Source: Allobosea sp. CRIB-10
GTDB lineage: Bacteria > Pseudomonadota > Alphaproteobacteria > Rhizobiales > Beijerinckiaceae
Assembly (NCBI RefSeq): GCF_900112185.1
Contig: NZ_FOKP01000012.1
Coordinates: forward strand, 105,199-169,198
Direction: 5' to 3'
Length of the DNA: 64,000 nt
Part shown: one piece after another, positions 34,410-42,564 of the stretch
Layout: each line of letters opens with the position of its first letter
Numbering within the stretch: the first letter of the stretch is position 1
The notes under the pieces: model-generated
Seen by the model: the letters and a program-made list of their open reading frames with translations, nothing else
The model's database searches: none
Told to the model about the DNA's origin: nothing
Position numbers and translations under genes: made by a program

Positions 34410-35080
34410 CGGCAGGGCCCTTTCACGCGCTTCAGCCGTGATCAGAGCTTTTCGGTCGTCGGCAAGAGCAAGACATTCGTGTTGACGATGGCTGCGGCTC
34501 CATTGTCGGCACGCTCTTGGGCGGACAGTTGCTGGCCTCGTTCCAAGTGGAGTCCTGCTACCGGGGCTCACGCTCATCCTCCTGGTATCTGCCGCGAAGG
34601 TGTGGAGACACCCGCACCTAGGAGCTTAGGTCAACGGAGGGGACTTCCGCTAAGGGACCGAACTCCCCCCGTTACTTTCCGGAGAGTGGCCATTCGAGGC
34701 CGACCACCGCATTGCCGTGGCCAAAAGGTTAGCCCGTTCTTTCCCTGATCTCGTCGGGAAGGCGCCTTTTTGGATTGTCGCGGGGGATTTCTCGACAAAT
34801 ATGAGAAGCTGGAGCGGATAACGGTCGAGGATAGGCGTTGGGTCCGGCAGTCGGCGCAGTCGCAGGTAATCGCCCATTCCCATAACTATCGAAATTGAGA
34901 TGTATTTAAAACGAAAATACTGACAATATCTCTCTATTAAGGCTTGAAGATCGATCAGTTAGTCATATCTGAAGGTAAATTGTAGATCCCGCAATATTTA
35001 ATAGCATAAAATTGTGATTTTGTTTCTATAGTATATTATGGAGAGTCACGTCAAAATAGAAGGTATTTCAAGGTAAGTGG
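34410..35080. other. gene-poor, AT-rich intergenic stretch
   Basis: No intact gene is seen here. Around 34480-34625 the plus strand gives short frames ending LTLILLVSAAKVWRH and GTLLGGQLL in different phases, possibly a decayed membrane-protein tail of TauE/SafE type, at low confidence. From about 34885 to 35080 the DNA becomes strikingly AT-rich (runs such as tatttaaaacgaaaat and atagtatattatgg), unlike the rest of the window. This part probably holds the promoters of the small ORF at 35081 and perhaps binding sites for a nucleoid protein. Confidence 0.6.
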
Positions 35081-35248
35081 ATGAAATTGTTACGCTACCT
35101 GCTGGCCGCCGCGAATGCCGCCGTCTTTCTGCTTTTTCTCCGACTTTATGCGTCTGCCGGGTCGGGACAGCCCTCCCACGTCCTGCTAGGTCTAGCGGCA
35201 CTTGCAGCAATCAACGCAGCGGCAGTCCTCCCGAAGCGCCCATCCTAG
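35081..35248 (+). CDS. 55-residue two-helix membrane peptide
   Basis: The ATG at 35081 opens a frame of 55 residues with two hydrophobic segments (YLLAAANAAVFLLFLRLYA and HVLLGLAALAAINAAAVL) and a basic end (PKRPS). A moderate AAGG site lies 8 bp before it, and an unusually AT-rich promoter-like region precedes it. It faces the end of the HlyD gene of the polysaccharide cluster (convergent). No family is recognised. Confidence 0.5.
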   Translation: MKLLRYLLAAANAAVFLLFLRLYASAGSGQPSHVLLGLAALAAINAAAVLPKRPS

Positions 35249-35301
35249 CCGTTCGGCACCAGCCCTGATCCAAGCTGCCTGGACGGCGCGCTGTGCCGCA
35301 A

Positions 35302-36450
35302 TCAACGGATATTGATGGCAGAGAGCTCGCCGATCTCGCGCCAGAGCATCTTTAGGAATTCGTCAACCATTCGAGCCGCGGCAAGCCACTCGCCATCGGG
35401 CGGCATCTGGAGCGAGGCGAGCGCATGTTTCATGCGTGTCGGCAGTTCGCCGGCACTGCCGGGCGAGAGGACCGTGACCTTGGTCGAAACCGGGAAGGTT
35501 TCCGGTCCGGCATAGGCGATGCGCATCACCTGTTGTCGCTCACTCGGTTTAAACGCGTTCTGAAATTCCGGCGGGAGCGTGTCCGCGACATTCTCGATCC
35601 TTTCGATCCGGCCGCGAGCCGTGTTCACGCCATCGGTCACGACGACGGGCATGTCGGGGGCGACATCGTACAGACGTCCCGTCGGCAGATAGGCGAGCAC
35701 GAACGGGGCGCCATGAAGAATCTCCAACATTGCGTCTCCGGACCGTGCGACAAAGCCGGGACTTGATACTTTTGCCGACACGATCCCGGCAACAGGTGAT
35801 CGGATCAAACCGTCGGCGTAAGCGCGGTGGAGCTGCTCCAGAGCCGCCTCGATCCGCGCGAGCGGTTCCCGCAGGCCTCTCAGCTGATCCTCCAGGGCCG
35901 CGACCTCACCCTCCAGCGTCGCTTCCTCCCGCTCCGCTTCGTAGAGTTCGCGAATCGTCTGGGTTCGCGTGGAAAGCGGGATCAGGCCTTTGGTCTCCAG
36001 TCCGCCGATTTGGGCCGCAGTGCTTCGAGCCCGCGCTTTGCGCTCGCGTGCGATCGGCAGCAAGCGCGCCACGGTCGTCAATCGTGCTTTGGTCTGCAGG
36101 AGGCGATCATCCAGGCTGCTCTTCTGGGCCGAGAGCTTCGCCGCCGTATCGAGAACTTCCGGCGACTCGACATTGAGAAGCGGCGCGCCTGCCCTAACTT
36201 CGTCACCGGGCGCGACGTGCACGCGCGCAACGCGCGAAGCGTAGGCTGAGGCCACTGTGAAGCGCTCTGTCGTGACGATCCCACCAGATTGCAGTGTAAC
36301 GAAGGGCCCGACCACAATCACCGAGAGATAAAATGCGAGCCCTACGACGAGGCCAAGATAGATGATGCGAAGCGGGCTCCGGCGAGCCGAACGAGCTTGG
36401 TTGACGAGAAGGTCCGGACGCGCCTTCGGGGCAAGGCTGCGGCGGATCAT
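35302..36450 (-). CDS. HlyD/Alg44-like periplasmic adaptor
   Basis: This 382-residue protein has one N-terminal transmembrane helix (about 28-50: RIIYLGLVVGLAFYLSVIVVG), a split biotinyl-lipoyl domain (VARVHVAPGDEVRAGAPLLN and RSPVAGIVSAKVSSPGFV), a long central coiled coil (about 110-225) and a beta-barrel. This is the membrane-fusion layout, and the domain order resembles the periplasmic part of alginate Alg44. It ends a three-gene unit, 30 bp after the glycosyltransferase, so it probably links polymer synthesis to export. No PilZ domain is present. Confidence 0.85.
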   Translation of the reverse strand: MIRRSLAPKARPDLLVNQARSARRSPLRIIYLGLVVGLAFYLSVIVVGPFVTLQSGGIVTTERFTVASAYASRVARVHVAPGDEVRAGAPLLNVESPEVLDTAAKLSAQKSSLDDRLLQTKARLTTVARLLPIARERKARARSTAAQIGGLETKGLIPLSTRTQTIRELYEAEREEATLEGEVAALEDQLRGLREPLARIEAALEQLHRAYADGLIRSPVAGIVSAKVSSPGFVARSGDAMLEILHGAPFVLAYLPTGRLYDVAPDMPVVVTDGVNTARGRIERIENVADTLPPEFQNAFKPSERQQVMRIAYAGPETFPVSTKVTVLSPGSAGELPTRMKHALASLQMPPDGEWLAAARMVDEFLKMLWREIGELSAINIR

Positions 36451-36480
36451 GAAGGCTTCCTCACGGCTTTCGACATTGCT

Positions 36481-37743
36481 TCATCGCCAGTTTGACCAAG
36501 CCCGCACCTTGGCGGGCACGTAATTGTCCTCCAGCGACCGCGAGAAGATGAGCTCGTCGAGATAGGCGCACAGGCGCAGGCAGCGCATGAAATATGCCTG
36601 GAATATTCCAAACAGGGGAATGAACAGGACGAGCGGCCAATACTCGTGGCGGCCCGAAATGACGATGGCGAGTGCAAAGGCGATCAGTTCGAAGAGCGTA
36701 ATACCGATCGTTACGGCGACGATGAGAGTCGGCGCGAATCCCGGCATCATCAGCGCGAGGTAAAGCAGATAAGCCGGAAAGACGACCGTGGGAAGAAGCG
36801 TGAAGACGAGGAAATCCAGCTGGTTCGCCAACTCGCTAGGCCTGAAACGCTGGTGAAAGGGATTGAAGGCGTAACCGAATTTGCGCAACCGAATCCAGAA
36901 TGCGTCTCGTTCCCAGCGAGCGCGTTGGCGAACGAACGCGGCAAGGGTGTCAGGCACGTCCGTGTAGCAGATTGCACTGCGGGCGAAGCGAATCTGGTGA
37001 CCGGCGAGGCGGAGACGAAAGGTAAAATCCAGGTCTTCGCCCGGCCCCACGTCCTGGCCGCCGACAGCCTGCCAGGATTGCCGGCGGAAAGCGCCGAACG
37101 CGCCCGAGACACAGGTGACCTGGCCTAAGCCGTCTGCCAGAGTCTTGCCGAGCGAGATTGCGACCAGATACTCGATCGCTTGAAGCGAGGCGACGAGACT
37201 ATTGCGCCAGTTGCGCGCCAGGATGTTGCCGCAGACCGCCGCAATCTCGTGATCAGCGAAAGGCGCTACGATCTCCCGCAGTGCGTGGCGATCGAAAGAG
37301 CAATCGCAGTCCACGACAATGAAGATATCCCCCGTCGCTAATTCGGCGGCAAGGTTGAGGGCGGCCGATTTGCCACCCCTCAGACTGAGGCGCACCGCGC
37401 GTTGAACAAGCCCCTGGCGTTCAAGACGGCGCATAATCGAAAAGGTGCGATCCGCGGACCCGTCATCGACGCAGACGATTTCAACGCCGCTGAGGCTCTG
37501 CTCGCGCAGCGAAAGGACGCAGCGCTCTAACGAGTGCTCCTCATTGTGGCCGACCACAAGGACGCTCACCTTTGCCGGCACCCCGCCGCGCCCCGAATGC
37601 GAGGGGATGGCGAAGAATTGCCACGCGATGACAGCCACAAAGCCGAGGAAGTAGCGCGGCAGGTCGAGCGCGAGAGCAACCCAAAACAGGTCGATGACCT
37701 GTTCCTCGCTCAAGGCTGTGAGAAAGTGATAGGCGTCGAGCAT
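36481..37743 (-). CDS. processive family 2 glycosyltransferase (polysaccharide synthase)
   Basis: This 420-residue membrane protein has one or two N-terminal helices, a cytoplasmic GT-A domain and four or five C-terminal helices. All catalytic motifs of processive synthases are present: CVDDGSADRT, DCDCSFD, the base in GPGEDLDFTFRL and QRARW. These are shared by BcsA, HasA, PgaC and Alg8; the sequence does not say which polymer is made. A start at 37743 is used because the family begins near there. It lies between the TackOD1 gene (5 bp) and the HlyD-type adaptor. Confidence 0.9.
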   Translation of the reverse strand: MLDAYHFLTALSEEQVIDLFWVALALDLPRYFLGFVAVIAWQFFAIPSHSGRGGVPAKVSVLVVGHNEEHSLERCVLSLREQSLSGVEIVCVDDGSADRTFSIMRRLERQGLVQRAVRLSLRGGKSAALNLAAELATGDIFIVVDCDCSFDRHALREIVAPFADHEIAAVCGNILARNWRNSLVASLQAIEYLVAISLGKTLADGLGQVTCVSGAFGAFRRQSWQAVGGQDVGPGEDLDFTFRLRLAGHQIRFARSAICYTDVPDTLAAFVRQRARWERDAFWIRLRKFGYAFNPFHQRFRPSELANQLDFLVFTLLPTVVFPAYLLYLALMMPGFAPTLIVAVTIGITLFELIAFALAIVISGRHEYWPLVLFIPLFGIFQAYFMRCLRLCAYLDELIFSRSLEDNYVPAKVRAWSNWR

Positions 37744-37748
37744 CACGA

Positions 37749-39158
37749 CTAGCCCTGAGCCAGGCGCGTCATCGCATTTTCCGCTGCCGGCAAAACGCGC
37801 AAATCGTAAGTCATTCGGCCGGCAACGAAGGTTTTGAGCTTTCTTTCGAGTTCCGGCAGCTGCCGTTCGACGTCGTCGTAATGCGATGGAATGCGAACCT
37901 GATAGCCCCCTTGAGATTCGACGATGCTTGCGGCTCCGTCGAAATGTTCCTTTATCAGGCGGCCGATCAAGGCCCTGGTGCGGCTGTCGCCAGGCGAGCG
38001 AGGGCGCCACCAGCGCCAAGACGCGTGGTCGGCATGGACGCGGAGTTCAAGCAGGCTGGTGGGTTCGCCGTTTCTGACCGCCACCTCGTGGCGCGCCATC
38101 TGGTGGCGCTCCGGCCCGGCCAGATCAGCTTCGCGACTGAAGCGGGCGAGCCAGGCTGGGTCGTAGACGGCGGTCCGTCCCTGATGTTTCAGCTCATACG
38201 CATTAACGTCCCGGGCAATGAGACGCTCGGCGTCGTCCTTCATACCGCAATCGATGCAGCGAAAACCGATCGCGGGCTCCCCCGTCATGTGGCCGCAATC
38301 CCCACAAACAAGGGCCATGCCCGGTTTGTCGTAATCGACCGAAAAATGATTGAGTTGTTGCCGGCATTTGGGGCAGACAAGGTCGGCTCCTCGCTCAAAG
38401 CGGCTCTCCGCGGCCTGATAAGCGCAGCGAAGATGATGGATAATCGCCTCATCCTTGACCCGGCCGCCCCGGCAGGCCGAGCATTCCTCGCGCAGCAACA
38501 GGCGGGCGGACGAGCATGACGGACATGTATTCGTTCGGTCGAAGAAGCGGGCTTGGAGATAGCCAAGGTCCGATAAGTGGGCAGCATCGGCTACAATCGT
38601 ATGCCCAAATCGGCTACCTGCGACGCCGTAGCCGACGACCTCTGGAAGGCCGGGATCGTAGCTGGGCTTTAGCGGTGCGTCACGAACGACGAGATAGGCC
38701 AGCAGCTGAGCCGCGTTATCGCGAAGCCGTGTATAGGCAAGCGGAAGCTGGGCTGCACGCTGGATCGATGGCTGCAGGATCCGAAGCGCATCGACGATCG
38801 CGGAGAAGGATGGCCCGACAACGAGGTCGGCACGATCGCAAAGCGCGTCATCGAGAGCGATCAGCGGCAGCACGGAATACACACTTGCCGGCAGCATCTG
38901 CGCCAGGCGCTCAAGGTCTGCCGCATGCCGGACAACAGCGGCGCCAGGCGAGGCCAATTCGCCCCCACCGATACGCTCGGCAGCGCTCCAGCGAAAGTTC
39001 AGCGGCAGCGGTGCCGATTGTCGAAGGGCGTCGTCGAAGCACAGAATACGCAAGGCGTCTCTACCAAAGCCTGTCAGAGGACGGCGAGCCGTCGAGCCGG
39101 TGTCTGTGACATGGACGCTAGGCGCCTTGCCGTCTCGTCTCCAGACACAGGGCACCAC
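37749..39158 (-). CDS. TackOD1-domain metal-binding protein
   Basis: This 469-residue cytoplasmic protein has a central zinc-ribbon-rich region. TCPSCSSARLLLREECSACRGGRV (about 213-236) is followed by a conserved KDEAIIHHLRCAYQ helix, then CPKC, CGDC and CIDC pairs up to about residue 307. This matches the thaumarchaeal output domain 1 (TackOD1), first noted in archaeal signal proteins and of unknown function. The N-terminal 200 residues lack known motifs; the C-terminal 100 residues look like a ferredoxin-type fold. It starts with a GTG at 39158, so the true start is uncertain. It is first in the unit with GT2 and HlyD genes. Confidence 0.75.
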   Translation of the reverse strand: MVPCVWRRDGKAPSVHVTDTGSTARRPLTGFGRDALRILCFDDALRQSAPLPLNFRWSAAERIGGGELASPGAAVVRHAADLERLAQMLPASVYSVLPLIALDDALCDRADLVVGPSFSAIVDALRILQPSIQRAAQLPLAYTRLRDNAAQLLAYLVVRDAPLKPSYDPGLPEVVGYGVAGSRFGHTIVADAAHLSDLGYLQARFFDRTNTCPSCSSARLLLREECSACRGGRVKDEAIIHHLRCAYQAAESRFERGADLVCPKCRQQLNHFSVDYDKPGMALVCGDCGHMTGEPAIGFRCIDCGMKDDAERLIARDVNAYELKHQGRTAVYDPAWLARFSREADLAGPERHQMARHEVAVRNGEPTSLLELRVHADHASWRWWRPRSPGDSRTRALIGRLIKEHFDGAASIVESQGGYQVRIPSHYDDVERQLPELERKLKTFVAGRMTYDLRVLPAAENAMTRLAQG

Positions 39159-39296
39159 GAAGCAGGCTTAGCCACAAGTTTTTGCCTCCGCGCGCCGCCC
39201 GCGAGCCTCGATCATTAAAATTTGAGCGTATTGCCAAGGATGGCCTTAGAAATCGACACGTATCGTCGCATCGCGTCATGAATGAGGCGGGACGTT

Positions 39297-39820
39297 ATGG
39301 GCGAATTGATCGAAATTTTATCGGTGCTGGCTGTCCAGGGCTTGCCCGGACCGCTTATGCTCGCCCTAGCGTTCCCACATACATTTGCTCCGCGGGGCGA
39401 CCGGGCGCAGGCTGTTGCTCTCTACGGCGGGCTCTGGGTTTCGGCCAAAGCCGTACTTACAATCGGGATGGTCGTGGCCTAGGCGGTCGAGCCGACTAGA
39501 GAAGCCGCACGCCAACTTTCACACCTTCGCTGCACCTGCTTTCGGTCGGGGCGCTCGGGCTCGCGGTGATGGCGATCCTCGTGATCGCAGGGTTGTGTCA
39601 CAGCGGGCGGGACCTGGTGCTGCCGCCGGCAGCCAAGCTGGCGCTGATGACCGCAGCCGAGCTTCTACGTGTCCTGCCCGAGCTCGACATCGGCACAAGC
39701 CTACTCGGGCTGCACCACAGCTGGCCAGTGGGCTCTGGTCGGCCTCCTTCGGCACCTGGCTGATCGGCTTCTGGCCGATCCTGAACGATCCGCAGCGCGA
39801 TGAAGGCGGCTGCGGCTGAG
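39297..39820 (+). pseudogene. decayed membrane-protein gene next to nnrS
   Basis: Three consecutive frames give one plausible protein. MGELIEILSVLAVQGLPGPL runs from the ATG at 39297 to a stop at 39480. LSVGALGLAVMAILVIAG continuing to LDIGTSLLGLHHS lies in the next frame (about 39533-39730). SASFGTWLIGFWPILNDP (about 39740-39820) lies in the third. The product would be a hydrophobic protein of about 170 residues. Two frameshifts and a stop mean it is not functional. I do not recognise the family. It is convergent with nnrS. Confidence 0.5.
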
Positions 39821-39821
39821 T

Positions 39822-41027
39822 TCAGCCCCGCTGCGCGACGGGAGACGCCTTCGAAGCGAGGCGAGTACCGGTCAGCACCCGCCAGTACTCCGTCGCGAAA
39901 ACCAGGAACGCAAGCGACCAACTCAGCCCGGCGACGTGCAGCAGCGCGACCGGGCCATGGCCGAGCGCCGAGCAGACCCGCGCCACCGCACCGATGACGA
40001 CCAGCGCATAGCAAAGCTGGGTCGCGGCCGTGGCGACGAGAGGCCGGCCTGTGTGACCGAGGCTGGCACGAGACATCACGGCGAGCGTCATTGTGCCGAA
40101 GGCGCCGGCGGTCCAGGCATGGGTGCCGGCCGCGGGAGCGATGAGGCCGAAGCTCGCCATCGCCGTCAGCGCGAAGCCCACAGGCACGAAGAGATAGCCG
40201 ACATGCAGGATGACGAGCAGGGGATTGCGCCATGAGCGGTCGCCCGCCCAGCGGGCGAGCCTGACGAAGTGCAGCCCAGCAGCGAGCGCTAGCGTCAGGC
40301 CAGTCGCAGGGATACCCGGCAGAGCTACCCAGAGACCGAGTGCGGCCGCGCTCACCGCCAGAACCACCTTGTCGTAGCGGCCGAACGGAATGGGCATCCG
40401 CCCCTGGCCCTGCTGCGCCAGCCAATTGCGCGTGAAGCTCGGCACGATGCGCCCTGCGATCAGCGCGACAAGCAGGAGAACGACGCCAATGGCAAAACGG
40501 CGCGCGAAATCGGCGCTCCCGGCCAGCCCGGCCTCGAGATGGAAGGCGATGTTGGAGGCAAGCAGCAGCCCGACCAGCACCACGACCTTGAGATTGCGCC
40601 AGTTGCGCCCCGTCATAATCTCGCGCGCGGCCGCACCGGCGAGCAGGAGGAGAAAGAGGCAATCGACGACCATGGCGAAGGGCCAGCCGATCAGGGCCGA
40701 GAACGTAACCGCGACGCGTCCCGCGAGCCAGGCGAGCAGGAGCACGAGCAACGGCGTCCCCTGCACGGGGAGCCGGCCCGTCCAGTTCGGGATGGCGGTC
40801 AGCAGGAAGCCGCCGATCGCGGCGGCCTGATAGCCGAAGAGCATCTCGTGGACGTGCCAGTCTACCGGCACGAAGGCCGTCGGAACGACGAGATGACCGG
40901 TGACGAAGGGCAGCCAGATCAAGATCGTCAGTCCGGCCTGCAGCGCGGCCAAAAGGAAAAACGGCCGAAAGCCATATGACAGTAAGGCGGGTCCCTCATA
41001 GGCCCGCAACCTCGGTATGGGTGCCAT
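39822..41027 (-). CDS. nnrS: NnrS-family heme-copper membrane protein
   Basis: This 401-residue protein has 12 predicted helices and is a typical NnrS: LLSYGFRPFFLLAALQAGLT at the start, DWHVHEMLFGYQAAAIGGFLLTAIPNWTGR, RIVPSFTRNWL, and GTHAWTAGAFGTMTLAVMSRASLGHTGRPL near the end. NnrS binds heme and copper, is induced by NO, and protects cells from nitrosative stress. It lies 60 bp downstream of pseudoazurin behind the same NnrR-type box, so the two form an operon. Confidence 0.93.
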   Translation of the reverse strand: MAPIPRLRAYEGPALLSYGFRPFFLLAALQAGLTILIWLPFVTGHLVVPTAFVPVDWHVHEMLFGYQAAAIGGFLLTAIPNWTGRLPVQGTPLLVLLLAWLAGRVAVTFSALIGWPFAMVVDCLFLLLLAGAAAREIMTGRNWRNLKVVVLVGLLLASNIAFHLEAGLAGSADFARRFAIGVVLLLVALIAGRIVPSFTRNWLAQQGQGRMPIPFGRYDKVVLAVSAAALGLWVALPGIPATGLTLALAAGLHFVRLARWAGDRSWRNPLLVILHVGYLFVPVGFALTAMASFGLIAPAAGTHAWTAGAFGTMTLAVMSRASLGHTGRPLVATAATQLCYALVVIGAVARVCSALGHGPVALLHVAGLSWSLAFLVFATEYWRVLTGTRLASKASPVAQRG

Positions 41028-41042
41028 CGGAACCGTCCTCCC

Positions 41043-41064
41043 GCGGCCGGATTCAACCGGCCGC
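41043..41064 (-). other. hairpin between pseudoazurin and nnrS
   Basis: gcggccgg and ccggccgc form a perfect 8-bp stem with a 6-base loop, 24 bp after the pseudoazurin stop. There is no T-tract. It could cause partial termination or protect the upstream message, giving more pseudoazurin than NnrS. Confidence 0.5.
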
Positions 41065-41087
41065 GCTGCAATCGTGAATGTTTAAGG

Positions 41088-41534
41088 CTACTGCGCCTTG
41101 GCGAGCTGGCTCACCTTGCCGACCAGATCGGCGAAGGCCTGCTTGGCCTTGCCGGGATGCTTAGCGGCAGCAGCTGCTTCCAGATTGGTCGGCTCGCCCA
41201 CTACGATCAGGGCGACCATGCCCATGCCGTAGTGCGGCTTGCAGCGAACGCCGTACACGCCGTTTTCCTTGAAGGTCACCTCGACCTGCTCGTTCATCTT
41301 CCCGTTAAAGGGCTCCGCCCCGGCCGGCAGCATCTCGGGAATGCTCTCGGCATTGTGGCTCTTGTCGGTAGGAAGGAACTTCACCGTGTCGCCCGGCGCG
41401 ATCTTCACAAGCGCCGGCTCGAACACCATGACTCCGGCAGCACCCTTGTTGAGCATCTTAACCTCAACTTCGGCGGCATTCGCGCCCACGGTCGCCAGCG
41501 TCATCAGCGCGCCGGCCAGAATGGTCCTGAACAT
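41088..41534 (-). CDS. paz: pseudoazurin, periplasmic electron donor
   Basis: This 148-residue blue copper protein has a Sec signal (about 1-20, ending VGANA). The four type 1 copper ligands are visible: His in DKSHNAES, then Cys, His and Met in [12 protein letters not shown]. Pseudoazurin carries electrons from cytochrome bc1 to NirK and NorC, which are both encoded in this window. A perfect NnrR-type box lies 79 bp upstream. Confidence 0.95.
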   Translation of the reverse strand: MFRTILAGALMTLATVGANAAEVEVKMLNKGAAGVMVFEPALVKIAPGDTVKFLPTDKSHNAESIPEMLPAGAEPFNGKMNEQVEVTFKENGVYGVRCKPHYGMGMVALIVVGEPTNLEAAAAAKHPGKAKQAFADLVGKVSQLAKAQ

Positions 41535-41612
41535 CTGTCTTCTCCATCACGGTAGCGAGCTCAACAATCTCTCGCTGCACCGCAACATTATCGGATGCGG
41601 CTTGCCGGCACT

Positions 41613-41626
41613 TTGCGAAAACGCAA
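41613..41626 (-). promoter_or_regulatory. NnrR-type box upstream of pseudoazurin
   Basis: TTGCGAAAACGCAA is a perfect TTGCG-N4-CGCAA dyad, the best of the set in this window. Its inner edge is 79 bp from the pseudoazurin start. Confidence 0.8.
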
Positions 41627-41877
41627 CTTCGCGTCGAGTTCGAGCGATGTTCCTGAGCTGCGACCACCCAGAGCAAAGGCAGCAGAATGAAGACCTTATT
41701 CCCGCATTCAAGACGTATTGACCGTGGACGCCCCACGCTATGTAAGCGCGGCTCAGTGGCGAGCCAGGCGGTTCTTCAAGCACCACCACGTTGCCATATC
41801 CGAAGCCCGCCGAGCCGTGCGGGGCGGGGGCATCGGTGCGGCGGGCGTCGGCGGAGTCCAGAGCCGTGATCTGATGC

Positions 41878-42504
41878 TCAAAGAGAGATTACGCCAGAAT
41901 GACCCGCTGCATCTGTGAAGAGCATGCGGGCGATCATTAGGCGGAGGGTGCTGCTGTGAGCCTCGGGGTGAAAGTCTGGGTCAACACCGACGCGCAAAAA
42001 TATCCCGTCGATCAGGGTGGCGATCCATGTGGCGGTATCGGCGGAAGGAAGCGCTCTACCAATCTGGCCGCGCTCCTCGGCTGCGATGATAAGAGCCTGA
42101 AGTGCGCTACGAAGTTCGATGTCGTTTCGGGAGACCCGCACGCCGATCGCCGGATCTCTCGTTGCTTCAGCCGCGATCTCGAGGGCCAGTCCCGCGAAGG
42201 CCTTGTCGGCTGCCAGGCCTAAAATCATGTCCGTGAATTCCAGGATTCCACCCAACGGGTCGGTCGCCTGTAGCGCGGATTTGAAGCACTCAGCGATGTC
42301 CTTGCGCACTCCATCAACGACGGCAGCAATGATGGCCTGCTTGTTAGGAAAATAATGGAATACATTGCCAGAGCTCATACCGGCTCGAATACAGATGAAA
42401 GCGGTACTTGTCTGATGAAATCCTTTTTCTGCAAAGCAAATGCGTGCAGCGTCAAGGATTTGCTGTACCCGAGCGCTATGTTTTTTGGGGTCAATTATTC
42501 GCAT
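41878..42504 (-). CDS. TetR/AcrR-family transcriptional regulator
   Basis: This 208-residue repressor has an N-terminal TetR helix-turn-helix (ILDAARICFAEKGFHQTSTAFICIRAGMSSGNVFHYFPNKQAI without gaps in the motif, about residues 16-58) and a helical ligand domain. Recognition helix and turn match the family. Its target is unclear: the nearest candidate upstream is interrupted by the IS1380 element, and downstream (41627-41877) there is only an AT-poor gap without a gene. Codon use is less GC-rich at its start. Confidence 0.85.
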   Translation of the reverse strand: MRIIDPKKHSARVQQILDAARICFAEKGFHQTSTAFICIRAGMSSGNVFHYFPNKQAIIAAVVDGVRKDIAECFKSALQATDPLGGILEFTDMILGLAADKAFAGLALEIAAEATRDPAIGVRVSRNDIELRSALQALIIAAEERGQIGRALPSADTATWIATLIDGIFLRVGVDPDFHPEAHSSTLRLMIARMLFTDAAGHSGVISL

Positions 42505-42564
42505 GCAACCTTCAATCTCAGCAAGGCGTCTATTATTATCAATCGGCTAGCATCATCTGATCCC

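Noticed and set aside
34896..34920. Possible second NsrR site in the AT-rich island
   Set aside because: Only one half (agatgtattt) matches; the second half has too many mismatches to call a site. It is mentioned only as a test in the AT-rich island finding.
41718..41918. Small plus-strand ORF between pseudoazurin and tetR
   Set aside because: The first 25 residues look protein-like, but there is no ribosome site, the rest is Gly/Arg-rich, and it overlaps the 3' end of tetR.
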